The position numbers and the translations under genes were made by a program. A stretch of DNA of 64,000 nucleotides from Dinghuibacter silviterrae. GTDB taxonomy: Bacteria > Bacteroidota > Bacteroidia > Chitinophagales > Chitinophagaceae. How positions within the stretch are numbered: the first letter of the stretch is position 1; each line of letters starts with the position of its first letter. The DNA is taken from contig NZ_SODV01000001.1 of the NCBI RefSeq assembly GCF_004366355.1, positions 2,356,001-2,420,000 on the forward strand, written 5' to 3'. Under the pieces are notes generated by a model. That model had not been told where the DNA came from and did no database searches. It was given only the letters and a program-made list of their open reading frames with translations. This document shows, in pieces, positions 51,034 through 60,094 of this stretch.

Positions 51034-51064
51034 TTTATAAGATCAATAGTAGGTACGGTTTTGC

Positions 51065-51072
51065 TATATTTA
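51065..51072 (+). promoter_or_regulatory. -7-like element before the DUF4294 gene
   Basis: TATATTTA, one base off TAnnTTTG, is 10 bases before the ATG. Confidence 0.4.
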
Positions 51073-51082
51073 CATTCGCTCC

Positions 51083-51787
51083 ATGGAGTCCAGTCAAAAA
51101 TACAGCATCCTTTCCAACCTTTGTACCCGTGGGTTGTTGGCCGTCGCCCTGTTGACCGGTTTGCTACCCTTGGTCACCCGGGCGCAAAGCGGCGAAGTCG
51201 TTCCCAAGGCGGCTCCCGGGGCTCCTATTGCGATGCCCGGTGCGCCTGTCCAGTTGGGCAAAAACGACACCATCATGACGGGCGCGATCCTGTACGAAGG
51301 CGATACCATCCCTTACCGTGTCTTAGCCGATATCTATATTTTCGGGGGAACCCCCGCCCAGTACGCCCGGATGATGGAGCGTTGGAACCGTCTGCGAAAC
51401 GCAGTTTATGTCACCTATCCCTATGCCGTGGCCGCCGGGCGGGTGATCAACGACATCAACGCCCACCTCGCCTTTATGTCCGACGAGAAGGAGCGCAAGG
51501 CATATATCAAGTCCAGGGAAAAAGAACTGAGAGGGCAGTTCACCAACCAGTTGGAGCAGATGTCGGTCTACCAGGGCAGGATCCTGATGAAGCTGATCAA
51601 CCGCCAGACCGGTAACAACTGTTACGAAATCATTAAAGAATACAAGGGCGGGTTCAACGCCCGCGTCTATCAAACCGTTGCCTTTTTCTTCGGCAGCAGC
51701 CTCAAACAACCTTACGACGCTTCCGGCGAGGACCAGCCCATAGAGACGGTGGTCCAGGAGATCAACCGCATGTACTCGCGCCGCTAG
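51083..51787 (+). CDS. DUF4294 protein, exported
   Basis: 234 residues. An N-terminal hydrophobic segment (LLAVALLTGLLPLVTRAQ) is followed by a Pro/Ala-rich spacer and the DUF4294 domain (YEGDTIPYRVLADIYIFG, RLRNAVYVTYPYAVAAGRVINDI, RQTGNNCYEIIKEYKGGFNARVYQTVAFFFG). The family is restricted largely to Bacteroidota and has no known function. It sits divergent from the lipoprotein pair. Confidence 0.88.
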   Translation: MESSQKYSILSNLCTRGLLAVALLTGLLPLVTRAQSGEVVPKAAPGAPIAMPGAPVQLGKNDTIMTGAILYEGDTIPYRVLADIYIFGGTPAQYARMMERWNRLRNAVYVTYPYAVAAGRVINDINAHLAFMSDEKERKAYIKSREKELRGQFTNQLEQMSVYQGRILMKLINRQTGNNCYEIIKEYKGGFNARVYQTVAFFFGSSLKQPYDASGEDQPIETVVQEINRMYSRR

Positions 51788-51825
51788 GCGCCGCCGCCCG
51801 TCTTCCCCCGCGCGCGAAAAATCGC

Positions 51826-51833
51826 TATCTTTG
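51826..51833 (+). promoter_or_regulatory. -7 element of bshB1
   Basis: TATCTTTG matches TAnnTTTG and lies 18 bases before the ATG at 51852. It is downstream of an earlier in-frame start region, which argues for 51852 as the start. Confidence 0.6.
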
Positions 51834-51851
51834 CGGCCTTCAAACCGCACT

Positions 51852-52589
51852 ATGCAACTAGACATTTTGGCGATCGGCGTGCACCCGGATGACGTGGAGC
51901 TCTGCGCTTCGGGCACGCTCATGATGGAGAAACTCCGGGGCAAAAAGGTCGGGGTCGTTGACCTCACCCGGGGCGAGCTCGGGACAAGGGGCACGGCGGA
52001 ACTGCGGCTGAAAGAAGCAGCCCGGGCGGCGGCTATCCTCGACCTGGATGTGCGGGAAAACCTCGGGATGGCGGACGGCTTTTTCAAGATCGACGAAGAG
52101 CACCAGCGCAAGGTGATCCGCGCGCTGCGGAAGTACCGCCCGGAGATCGTCCTCACCAACCCTCTGGAGGACAGGCACCCGGACCACGGGCGGGCGGGGA
52201 AGCTCGTCGCCGAGTCCTGTTTCCTGAGCGGGTTGAGAAAAGTGGAGACCCTGGACGACGAGGGGAAACCCCAGGCGCACTGGCGGCCCAAATACGTTTT
52301 TCATTTTGTCCAGGACCGGTACTACACCCCTTCTTTTGTATACGACATCAGCCCGGTGATGGAACGGAAAATAGAGGCCATCAAGGCGTATTCGTCCCAA
52401 TTCTTTTCCACAGAATATAAAGAAGACGAGCCGCAGACGTATATTTCGACACCGGAGTTCCTCAACGCGATCATCGGGCGGTTGCAGATGTATGGCAAAA
52501 TGATTGGCGTACCGTATGCGGAAGGATTTATTTCGGAAAAGATGCTCGGTGTGGCGAGCATGGATGCTTTCGTCCGCCGGGACACGTAA
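51852..52589 (+). CDS. bshB1: Bacillithiol biosynthesis deacetylase BshB1
   Basis: 245 residues starting MQLDILAIGVHPDD. The LmbE/PIG-L zinc site is HPDD (His11, Asp13, Asp14) with HPDHGRAG further on. The length and the LTRGELGTRG and AESCFLSGL blocks match the BshB1 family. It removes the acetyl group from N-acetylglucosaminyl-malate in bacillithiol synthesis, in the cytoplasm. A YfiT-type gene (possible bacillithiol transferase) is also in the window. Confidence 0.9.
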   Translation: MQLDILAIGVHPDDVELCASGTLMMEKLRGKKVGVVDLTRGELGTRGTAELRLKEAARAAAILDLDVRENLGMADGFFKIDEEHQRKVIRALRKYRPEIVLTNPLEDRHPDHGRAGKLVAESCFLSGLRKVETLDDEGKPQAHWRPKYVFHFVQDRYYTPSFVYDISPVMERKIEAIKAYSSQFFSTEYKEDEPQTYISTPEFLNAIIGRLQMYGKMIGVPYAEGFISEKMLGVASMDAFVRRDT

Positions 52590-52621
52590 CGATTTTTCGC
52601 ACAAAAGCGCATCAATTGGAT

Positions 52622-53491
52622 ATGGCAAAAGTAAACGTAGGCCTGGTGCAGATGAGCTGCACCGCCGACAAGGCTGAAAATCTGAAAAAAGCGGAAGATA
52701 AGATCCGCGAGGCCGCCCGGAAGGGGGCGCAGATCGTCTGTCTGCAGGAGCTGTTCACGTCGCTCTATTTCTGTGATGTGGAGGACTACGAGAACTTCAA
52801 GCTCGCCGAACCGATTCCCGGGCCTTCGACCGATGCATTGAGCAAAGTCGCCGCGGAAGAAGGCGTCGTGGTCATCGCTTCCCTTTTCGAAGCACGCGCC
52901 AAAGGGATCTACCACAACACCACCGCGGTCATCGACGCGGACGGGACGTACCTGGGCAAATACCGGAAGATGCACATCCCGGATGATCCGGCGTACTACG
53001 AGAAATTCTACTTCACACCGGGCGACCTGGGGTATAAAGTCTGGAAAACGAAGTTCGGCACCCTTGGCGTGTTGATCTGCTGGGACCAGTGGTACCCGGA
53101 AGCCGCGCGGATCACGTCGCTCATGGGCGCAGAGATCCTTTTCTATCCCACGGCCATCGGCTGGGCGACCTCCCAGGACGAGGCGACCAACATAGAGCAA
53201 TACAACGCCTGGCAAACGATCCAGCGCGGCCACGCCGTGGCCAACGGGGTGCACGTGGTGGGCGTCAACCGGGTTGGCTTCGAACAGGACGGGGCCATGA
53301 AATTCTGGGGCGGTTCTTTCGTTTCCAATCCGTTCGGGACCCTGCTCTACAAGGCTTCCCATGACGAAGAGGAAGTGGCCGTCGTCCTCATCGACACCGA
53401 GGCCACCGACAAATACCGCACGCACTGGCCCTTTATGCGGGACCGGCGCATCGATTCCTACGAACCCATTCTCAAACGTTATATAGACTAG
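52622..53491 (+). CDS. aguB: N-carbamoylputrescine amidase
   Basis: 289 residues. The nitrilase-fold triad is in place: Glu43 in LQELFTS, Lys116 in KYRKMHIPD, Cys153 in LICWDQWYPEAAR. The block HIPDDPAYYEKFYFTPGD is typical of AguB. The enzyme converts N-carbamoylputrescine to putrescine, CO2 and ammonia. The next gene, aguA, starts 1 base after the stop, so the two steps are co-expressed. Confidence 0.93.
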   Translation: MAKVNVGLVQMSCTADKAENLKKAEDKIREAARKGAQIVCLQELFTSLYFCDVEDYENFKLAEPIPGPSTDALSKVAAEEGVVVIASLFEARAKGIYHNTTAVIDADGTYLGKYRKMHIPDDPAYYEKFYFTPGDLGYKVWKTKFGTLGVLICWDQWYPEAARITSLMGAEILFYPTAIGWATSQDEATNIEQYNAWQTIQRGHAVANGVHVVGVNRVGFEQDGAMKFWGGSFVSNPFGTLLYKASHDEEEVAVVLIDTEATDKYRTHWPFMRDRRIDSYEPILKRYID

Positions 53492-53492
53492 T

Positions 53493-54707
53493 ATGGGCAT
53501 CATCCAGTTCAAACCGAAGGTTCCCGCAGAGGACATGTTTAGCAAGGCGATGGACGACCTTGCGCGCGAAGGCGCCAACGTAACGGCCCCCGCCGACCCT
53601 CTGTCGCAATTGGCCCCGGCCCCCGTCAGCATGACCCCGGGTCAGGCGGTGGCCACCACGGCCGCACCGGGATCCACGCCCCGCGAGCAAGGCTACTTTT
53701 TCCCCGCCGAATTTGCCCCCCACCGCGCCACTTGGTTGAGCTGGCCGCATAAGGAAGCCTCCTGGCCGGGCAAGATCGAGGCCATCTATCCGCGATACGC
53801 GGAATTCGTCCGCACGCTGGCACTGGGCGAGGAAGTCTGCATCAACGTCAACGATGACGTCATGAAGGCCGCTGCCACGAACTGGCTTCTCAAAGCGGGC
53901 GCGGATGTGAATCGCATACATTTTTACCTCCACCCCACCAACGACGCCTGGTGCCGCGACCACGGCCCTGCGTTCCTGTTGAACCGCGACCCCGCCAAAG
54001 GGAAGGCCATCCTGGACTGGGGCTACAACGCCTGGGGTGGTAAATACCCTCCCTTCGACTTAGACGACAACATCCCCACGCTTGTGGGCCAGGCCCTGGG
54101 TCTTCCGGTCTTTTACCCCGGGATCGTCATGGAAGGCGGCTCCGTGGAATTCAACGGCGCCGGGACGGTGCTCACCTCCACCTGTTGTCTGCTCAACCCC
54201 AACCGTAATCCGAACCTGGATCAAGCCACCATCGAACGCTTTTTGTGCGACTTCTACGGCATGGAACAGGTGCTTTGGGTCTCCGAAGGGATCGTGGGCG
54301 ACGACACCGACGGGCACATCGACGATACCGTCCGCTTTGTCAACGAAGACACGGTGCTGACCGTCGTGGAATCCAACAAAAACGACGAGAACTACGCGTT
54401 GCTTCAGACCAACCTCCGCGAACTGAAGGCCATGCGCCTGGCGAACGGGAAACCCCTCAACATCGTCGAGCTGCCGATGCCGGCGCCGGTCGTGTACGAG
54501 GACCAGCGGTTGCCGGCGTCTTATGCCAACTTCTATATCGCCAATAAACACGTCATCGTCCCGACGTACCGCTGCGCGGCGGATGACCGGGCTTTGAGGA
54601 TTATCCAGGAATGTTTCCCGTCCCGCGAGGTCGTAGGGATCGATTCCACCGACATTATCTGGGGGCTCGGGAGCTTTCATTGTTTGAGTCAGCAAGAACC
54701 GGCGTAA
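53493..54707 (+). CDS. aguA: Agmatine deiminase
   Basis: 404 residues. The core (from about 67: GYFFPAEFAPHRATWLSWPHKEASWPG in two pieces) shows NDAWCRDHGPAF, VMEGGSVEFNG, SEGIVGDDTDGHIDDT and the C-terminal active-site Cys397 in GSFHCLSQQ. The first 65 residues are an Ala/Pro-rich extension absent from ordinary AguA; a later start may exist, but no good ATG is seen closer to the core. It turns agmatine into N-carbamoylputrescine, feeding AguB. Confidence 0.93.
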   Translation: MGIIQFKPKVPAEDMFSKAMDDLAREGANVTAPADPLSQLAPAPVSMTPGQAVATTAAPGSTPREQGYFFPAEFAPHRATWLSWPHKEASWPGKIEAIYPRYAEFVRTLALGEEVCINVNDDVMKAAATNWLLKAGADVNRIHFYLHPTNDAWCRDHGPAFLLNRDPAKGKAILDWGYNAWGGKYPPFDLDDNIPTLVGQALGLPVFYPGIVMEGGSVEFNGAGTVLTSTCCLLNPNRNPNLDQATIERFLCDFYGMEQVLWVSEGIVGDDTDGHIDDTVRFVNEDTVLTVVESNKNDENYALLQTNLRELKAMRLANGKPLNIVELPMPAPVVYEDQRLPASYANFYIANKHVIVPTYRCAADDRALRIIQECFPSREVVGIDSTDIIWGLGSFHCLSQQEPA

Positions 54708-54740
54708 AAAACTAACAGTTGTCAGTGTATTTCCCTATTT

Positions 54741-54769
54741 TAGCGTCTCAACCAATTACTGCGACGCTA
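54741..54769. repeat. Inverted repeat before the acyl-CoA dehydrogenase start
   Basis: TAGCGTC and GACGCTA, separated by 15 bases, lie directly before the ATG. They may be a regulator site or an mRNA hairpin at the start. No partner site was seen. Confidence 0.35.
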
Positions 54770-54770
54770 T

Positions 54771-55910
54771 ATGCTATTCCAACTCTCAGAAGAACATTTG
54801 ATGATCCGGAAAGCCGCCAGGGATTTTGCCCAACAGGAATGTTTGCCGGGCGTTATCGAACGGGACGAAAAAGCACAATTTCCAAAGGAACAGATAAAAA
54901 AGCTCGGTGAGCTGGGCTTTATGGGAATGATGGTCGACCCGGCGTACGGTGGATCGGGTATGGATACCATCAGCTATGTCCTGGCCATGGAAGAGATCTC
55001 CAAGGTGGAGGCCAGCGTCAGCGTCTGCATGTCCGTCAACAATAGCCTGGTGTGTTGGGGGCTCGAAAAATATGGGACCGAAGCCCAGAAACAAAAATAC
55101 CTGGTCCCCCTGGCCAAGGGGGAGGTCATCGGCGCCTTTTTGCTGAGTGAGCCCGAGGCGGGGAGCGACGCGACGTCCCAGCGCACCGTTGCCGAAGACA
55201 AGGGGGACCACTATTTGGTGAGCGGCACCAAGAACTGGATCACCAACGGCGCCAGCGCTTCTATCTATCTCGTCATGGCCCAGACGCATGCCTCAAAGGG
55301 CAGCCATGGGATCAACGCCCTGATCATAGAAAGGGATACCCCCGGGGTCACCGTGGGGGCCAAGGAAAATAAAATGGGCATCCGCGCCAGCGATACCTGC
55401 TCCATCCTTTTTACCGACGTCCGGGTGCCGAAAGAAAACCGGATCGGGGACGACGGATTTGGTTTTTCTTTTGCCATGAAAACCCTGGCGGGGGGACGCA
55501 TCGGGATCGCGAGCCAGGCCCTCGGCATCGCGAGTGGCGCGTATGAACGTGCGCTGGCGTATGCCAAGGAACGCAAGGCCTTTGGCACCGAAATCATGAA
55601 CCACCAGGCCATCGCCTTCAAGCTGGCCGATATGGCCACGCGCATCGAGGCGTCCCGGCTGCTCATCTTTAAAGCCGCCTGGGAAAAGGACCAGGGGCTC
55701 GATTATACCGCCAGCAGCTCGATGGCCAAGGTCTATGCGTCGGAGACGGCGATGTGGGTGACCACGGAGGCCGTACAGGTCCACGGCGGCTACGGTTATG
55801 TCAAAGAGTATCACGTCGAACGCATGATGAGGGACGCGAAAATCACCCAGATCTACGAGGGTACGAGCGAAGTCCAAAGGATTGTCATCAGCCGGTCGAT
55901 TCTGAAATAA
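54771..55910 (+). CDS. Acyl-CoA dehydrogenase, short-chain type
   Basis: 379 residues with the three ACAD domains in order: LSEEHLMIRKAARDFAQQE, then FLLSEPEAGSDATSQRT with ITNGASASIYLVMAQT (FAD and substrate side), then YAKERKAFGTEIMNHQAIAFKLADM. The catalytic base is Glu363 in YEGTSEVQR. It resembles butyryl-CoA or short/branched-chain enzymes. It oxidises acyl-CoA with electrons passed to ETF. Confidence 0.94.
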   Translation: MLFQLSEEHLMIRKAARDFAQQECLPGVIERDEKAQFPKEQIKKLGELGFMGMMVDPAYGGSGMDTISYVLAMEEISKVEASVSVCMSVNNSLVCWGLEKYGTEAQKQKYLVPLAKGEVIGAFLLSEPEAGSDATSQRTVAEDKGDHYLVSGTKNWITNGASASIYLVMAQTHASKGSHGINALIIERDTPGVTVGAKENKMGIRASDTCSILFTDVRVPKENRIGDDGFGFSFAMKTLAGGRIGIASQALGIASGAYERALAYAKERKAFGTEIMNHQAIAFKLADMATRIEASRLLIFKAAWEKDQGLDYTASSSMAKVYASETAMWVTTEAVQVHGGYGYVKEYHVERMMRDAKITQIYEGTSEVQRIVISRSILK

Positions 55911-56087
55911 GGATTCCTCTTTGCGGTCTCAATTTTATTACTTAGGTTTAGGTTCCTATCTCTCACTATTAGCCTACGACCTGAATTGTTCTGTGCAAGC
56001 CTTATGGTAATGACCTATCCGGTCTGGTGAATTGTGCGCCCGCAAGTCCCGGACCGGTGGTGAATTTTTAATGTAAAAAACATTCCC
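55911..56087. other. Gap between acyl-CoA dehydrogenase and hypothetical gene
   Basis: This is the longest gap in the window. It is relatively AT-rich. I see no TAnnTTTG element near the downstream start, no terminator and no convincing short gene; a weak AATGT-AAAAA-ACATT inverted repeat lies just before the next ATG. Confidence 0.5.
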
Positions 56088-56570
56088 ATGATGGATGAAC
56101 TTACGATGAAGGATTCGCTGGAAAAGGTGGAAACGGGCACGCTGATCTTCTGGGACCCGGTCATCCAAAGAGCCCTGACCGAACAGTCCGCACTTCAATG
56201 GATCTGTTCCGCGAAACCGGTTTTTGGTCGTATCTATGACCTTTGCATCATTGCAAAGGTGGCGGAAGGATGGTACCTCTCCGACCGGCCGCAAACACCT
56301 GGTGCTTTCGCTTACCCGGTAAACATCCGCTTCGCCCTGGACCCCGAGCTGCTGTTTGACCGCGAAGTCGAGGCGCTCACCCCCCTCCAACGCCAGCGGG
56401 GCAAGGAAAGCCCTTACGTATCGTTCCGCAAAAAGCTTCATTTTATCCAGCGCCTCGAAGTACCGATGGACAAGGCCCGGCTCACGGGCAGCATCGTGTA
56501 CGAGGTGTTCAAGAACGAGGTCAAGCAGCCTACGGCGTATACGCGCTTCAGTATACCGTTGAAGGAGTAA
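56088..56570 (+). CDS. Hypothetical protein, conserved-looking
   Basis: 160 residues, mixed alpha/beta by eye, with no signal peptide and no membrane span. Features include GTLIFWDPVIQRAL, WYLSDRPQTPGAF and ESPYVSFRKKLHF. I recognise no family. An ATG one codon later is equally possible. It is 9 bases ahead of the YggS gene and is likely co-transcribed with it. Confidence 0.6.
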   Translation: MMDELTMKDSLEKVETGTLIFWDPVIQRALTEQSALQWICSAKPVFGRIYDLCIIAKVAEGWYLSDRPQTPGAFAYPVNIRFALDPELLFDREVEALTPLQRQRGKESPYVSFRKKLHFIQRLEVPMDKARLTGSIVYEVFKNEVKQPTAYTRFSIPLKE

Positions 56571-56579
56571 CTTCGCGCC

Positions 56580-57212
56580 ATGATACAAATGGACGCGTTC
56601 CGGGCGCTGCGCGCGGAGCTACCCGCCGGTGTCACGCTGGTGGCGGTTTCCAAGACAAAACCCGTGGAGGATATCCAGGCCTTGTATGACCTGGGCCAAA
56701 GGGATTTTGGGGAAAACTATGTGCAGGAACTCCTCGAAAAACAACCCCTCCTGCCGGGGGACATCCGCTGGCACTTTATTGGCCACCTGCAATCCAACAA
56801 GGTCAAGTACATCGCCCCTTTCGTGTACCTTATCCACGGGGTGGACAGCCTTTCACTGCTAAAGGAGATCCACAAACAAGGGGCGAAACACGATCGGGTG
56901 ATCGACTGTTTGCTCCAGGTGCACATTGCCGCGGAGGAGACCAAGTTCGGCTTCGACCGGGACGAGCTCGCGCCCGCGCTGGACCACGCTTTTGCAAACG
57001 CGCGGCTCCGCGGCCTGATGGGGATGGCGTCCAACAGCCTCGACCGGATGCTCGTCCGGGAGGAGTTCCTGGGGCTGGCGGAGCTATACCGGCAGTATCG
57101 CCGCCCCGATTGGGACACGTTGTCCATGGGTATGAGCGCAGACTACGGGATCGCTGTCGAGTGTGGGTCCACCATGGTGCGGATCGGAAGCCTGCTGTTC
57201 GGCAGCCGTTAG
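56580..57212 (+). CDS. YggS/PLPBP-family PLP-binding protein
   Basis: 210 residues. The PLP Lys is Lys25 in AVSKTKP, followed by RDFGENYVQELLEK, WHFIGHLQSNKVKYI and the phosphate-binding end LSMGMSADYGIAVECGSTMVRIGSLLFG. The family maintains PLP balance and has no enzyme activity. It is shorter than usual only at the N-terminus. Its TAG overlaps the TAA of the M20 gene in TTAG. Confidence 0.93.
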   Translation: MIQMDAFRALRAELPAGVTLVAVSKTKPVEDIQALYDLGQRDFGENYVQELLEKQPLLPGDIRWHFIGHLQSNKVKYIAPFVYLIHGVDSLSLLKEIHKQGAKHDRVIDCLLQVHIAAEETKFGFDRDELAPALDHAFANARLRGLMGMASNSLDRMLVREEFLGLAELYRQYRRPDWDTLSMGMSADYGIAVECGSTMVRIGSLLFGSR

Positions 57213-58510
57213 CGCCGGTGTAACTTCGCATAGTCAAACACCAACTGGCAAAACGCCAATACGCCCACATCCAGCCGCGAATCATCGATATAGAACTTAT
57301 CCGTATGGTGGGGCGCCGCCTTGGCCGGGTCCGCCCCCGCGGGTAGCCCCCCGAGGAAAAAGAACATCGCCGGCACTTTCTGTCCGTAAAATGAAAAGTC
57401 TTCCGCAAACATAAAACCCGCGGGTGCCAGGTGTACGTGGTCCGCACCCGCCGCTTTTTCGAGGGAGGGCAGCATCTGGTAGGTGAGGGAGGAGTCGTTG
57501 ACGGTGACGAGGGTTTTGGTGTCGATGGCCACGTCGGCCTTGGCGCCGGAAGCGGCCGCGATGTCGGTGACCGTGCGTTGGAGCCGTTCGTGTACGTCTT
57601 GTTGCATCGCGGGGTCCAGGGTGCGGATCGTCCCGACGAGGTCGGCGGTTTCGGGGATGATGTTGAACCGGAGTCCGCTGTGGATGGAGCCCACGCTGAT
57701 CACCACGGGTGCCTTGCTGATGTCTTCCTGCCGGCTGACGATGGTTTGGAGTCCTGTAATAATTTGCGCGGCCACGACGATGGGGTCTATGCTTTGCCAT
57801 GGCTGGGAGCCGTGCGCAGACTTCCCGGTGATGTGGACGTTGAACTGGTCGGCGGACGCCATAAAGGAACCGGGTTTATAAACGATGTCCCCGATGGGGA
57901 TGGCGGCCTGGATGTGGAGCCCGAAGATCACGTCAACCTTAGGGTTGTCTAGGGCGCCCTGGCTGATCATCCGCGCGGCGCCCCCCGGCATCCCTGCCGG
58001 GGCGCCTTCTTCACAGGGCTGGAAGATAAACACCACGGTCCCGGGCAGCTTGTCCCGCATATTGGCCAGGATGGTGGCGACACCCAGGAGCATGGCGGTA
58101 TGGGCGTCGTGTCCGCAGGCGTGCATGACGCCCACAGTTTGTCCATTGTACTCCGCGCTGTCGTGGGAGGCGAAAGGGAGGTCTACTTTTTCCGTCACCG
58201 GCAGCGCGTCCATGTCGGCCCGAAGCGCGATGACGGGGCCCGGTTTTTTGCCCTGGAGAACGGCAACCACGCCATGACCGCCGACCTCGGTATGGATGTC
58301 CATCCCGAGTTGCTGGAGGTGGTCCACCACAAAGGAGGAGGTCTTGACCTCCTGGTCGGAAAGCTCCGGGTGTTGGTGGAGCGCCCGTCTCCATTCGATC
58401 ACCTGGGGAAGAAGGTTGGTCGCCTGATCACGAAGGACCTTGGTCAGGTCCTGGGCGCCCGCGGCCAGGGGCAAGCAGGCAAGGAGGAGGAGCAGTGGTT
58501 TGAGGGACAT
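57209..58510 (-). CDS. Exported M20 family amidohydrolase/peptidase
   Basis: 433 residues with a signal peptide (PLLLLLACLPLAAGAQ). Metal-binding blocks are ALRADMDALPVTEK, HACGHDAHTAMLLGVA and EEGAPAGMPGGAARM, with FAEDFSFYGQKVPAMFFFLGG at the end. The layout is the N-acyl-amino-acid amidohydrolase/hippuricase group with a dimerisation domain in the middle. It cleaves N-acyl amino acids or peptides, probably in the periplasm. The serine hydrolase gene lies 4 bases upstream on the same strand. Confidence 0.92.
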   Translation of the reverse strand: MSLKPLLLLLACLPLAAGAQDLTKVLRDQATNLLPQVIEWRRALHQHPELSDQEVKTSSFVVDHLQQLGMDIHTEVGGHGVVAVLQGKKPGPVIALRADMDALPVTEKVDLPFASHDSAEYNGQTVGVMHACGHDAHTAMLLGVATILANMRDKLPGTVVFIFQPCEEGAPAGMPGGAARMISQGALDNPKVDVIFGLHIQAAIPIGDIVYKPGSFMASADQFNVHITGKSAHGSQPWQSIDPIVVAAQIITGLQTIVSRQEDISKAPVVISVGSIHSGLRFNIIPETADLVGTIRTLDPAMQQDVHERLQRTVTDIAAASGAKADVAIDTKTLVTVNDSSLTYQMLPSLEKAAGADHVHLAPAGFMFAEDFSFYGQKVPAMFFFLGGLPAGADPAKAAPHHTDKFYIDDSRLDVGVLAFCQLVFDYAKLHRR

Positions 58511-58514
58511 AAGG

Positions 58515-60029
58515 TTAATCTTTTACAAAGACATAAGGATCGTATTCTACAAAGTCCGAGGCCTTGACGGTAACACTTTTGACCTTGCCCCCCTTGATGG
58601 TAAAGGGAGTGGGGAAAATGCCGTAGGCCGGGTTGGAATAGGTCATCAGGAATTTGTCTCCGCCCATGTAGTCCAGCGTCGCGCTCAGGTCCGGGTGGTG
58701 TTCGAAACGGACGAGCAGCCCCTTGCCCCGGACGGTGATCCGGATCTTTCCGTACAAGGCATTGGAATAGCTGCCTGCAAAGGCTTCCAGGGGAAGCGCC
58801 GGACGGGCGCCGGCCCGCACCTGGGCTTTCCAGTCGTCCAGTTCTTTGAGGCGCTTTGCCTTGTCGGTACGGGCGCCTTCGAGGAACTGGGCGCTCCGGT
58901 CGGTGTAGGGGACCCCTACATAAGCGTCCAGGATCTGGTAGCGCAAGGCTTCGAAAAAGCCCTGATCGTCGTTGTTGGTCAGGATGGCGATGGCCAGGTG
59001 TTCCTCCGGTACGAAACAGGTATTGGTCACGAACCCGAAGGCGCCCCCGGTATGCCAGAAAACCTGGCGTCCGTTGTAGTCCGCCGTCAGCACACCCAGG
59101 CCGTAGAGGGCGAAGTGCATCGGGAGGACGCTGCTTTTGACTGTGCGGACGATCGTGCCCCCCATCCGCGTTTTCCGGATTACGTCCCAGCTGAATACCT
59201 GCTGGCCCCCATAGCGGCCGCTGTCCAACTGCATCTGCAACCAATGCGACAGGTCGCTGATGCAACTGACGAGGCTGCCCGCGGGGCCGAGGTTGTCGAT
59301 GTGGTCAAAGGGCAGGGCCACCGGGTCCCCGAAAAAACTGGTATAAGGATGGGCCATGTCGGGGTACGAAGCCGCGCCCTCGGTGGAGGTGTGCGTATGG
59401 GTCATCCCGAGCTTGTCCAGAAAGCGTTGTTGTATGAAGTCCTCCCAGCGTTCGCCGGTCACCTTGGGGATGAGCTCCCCCGCGGTGAGGAAACAGGAGT
59501 TACAGTACCCATAGTCCTGGCGGAACTGTCCCGGCGGTTGCAGCAGCCGCATTTTGGCGATAATGGCCTCCCGGCTCAGGTTGGAATTCCAAAACGAAAA
59601 GTCCCCCTGGAACGTCTTGGTCCCGAGGTGGTGGGACAACAGGTCGCGTACGTCCAGGAGCCGGGTGGCAGTAGTGTCATAGAGCCGGAAACCCGGCATA
59701 TATTTGGTCACAGGGTCGGTCAGCGATAGCTTCTTTTCTTCGTCGAGCGCTGCGATGGCGGTGCCGGTAAATAGCTTGGTATTGGAGGCGATAAAGAAAA
59801 GGGTGTGCTCGTCCACGGGCTCGTCCTTCCCCAGTTCGCGGGTGCCGTATCCCTTCATGACGACGGGTTGCCCGTCCTTGAGGATAAGGACGGCCATACC
59901 GGGTATCTGCCAGTCCTGCATGCCCCTGTGTATATACGCGTCCAGGCTGTCGCTGATAAAAGCAGGGGTCTGTGCGCGGGCGCACAGGGGCGCTGCCAGC
60001 AGCACGGCATAAAGTGAGCGTCGGAGCAT
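58515..60029 (-). CDS. Serine hydrolase, beta-lactamase/DD-peptidase class C type
   Basis: 504 residues from the ATG giving a signal peptide (LYAVLLAAPLCARAQ). The longer frame would start within the GGCGCC repeat and is rejected. The active site is Ser82-Asn-Thr-Lys85, with Tyr175-Cys-Asn177 as the YxN motif. The C-terminal about 100 residues resemble DUF3471 (FAGSYSNALYGKIRITVRGKGLLVRF). The family includes esterases and peptidases; its lactamase activity is not established. It is probably co-transcribed with the M20 gene. Confidence 0.9.
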   Translation of the reverse strand: MLRRSLYAVLLAAPLCARAQTPAFISDSLDAYIHRGMQDWQIPGMAVLILKDGQPVVMKGYGTRELGKDEPVDEHTLFFIASNTKLFTGTAIAALDEEKKLSLTDPVTKYMPGFRLYDTTATRLLDVRDLLSHHLGTKTFQGDFSFWNSNLSREAIIAKMRLLQPPGQFRQDYGYCNSCFLTAGELIPKVTGERWEDFIQQRFLDKLGMTHTHTSTEGAASYPDMAHPYTSFFGDPVALPFDHIDNLGPAGSLVSCISDLSHWLQMQLDSGRYGGQQVFSWDVIRKTRMGGTIVRTVKSSVLPMHFALYGLGVLTADYNGRQVFWHTGGAFGFVTNTCFVPEEHLAIAILTNNDDQGFFEALRYQILDAYVGVPYTDRSAQFLEGARTDKAKRLKELDDWKAQVRAGARPALPLEAFAGSYSNALYGKIRITVRGKGLLVRFEHHPDLSATLDYMGGDKFLMTYSNPAYGIFPTPFTIKGGKVKSVTVKASDFVEYDPYVFVKD

Positions 60030-60051
60030 AAGCAGTGTTTTGAGTTGCGGC

Positions 60052-60066
60052 GGCGCCGCAGGCGCC
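60052..60066. repeat. Intergenic GGCGCC-N3-GGCGCC repeat, copy 4
   Basis: GGCGCCGCAGGCGCC, same 15 bases as at 41193, in the gap between the serine hydrolase start and the end of the acyl-CoA dehydrogenase gene. On the - strand it is preceded by CTAT. Confidence 0.6.
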
Positions 60067-60094
60067 ATAGGGTAAATATATACAAATCGACCGG

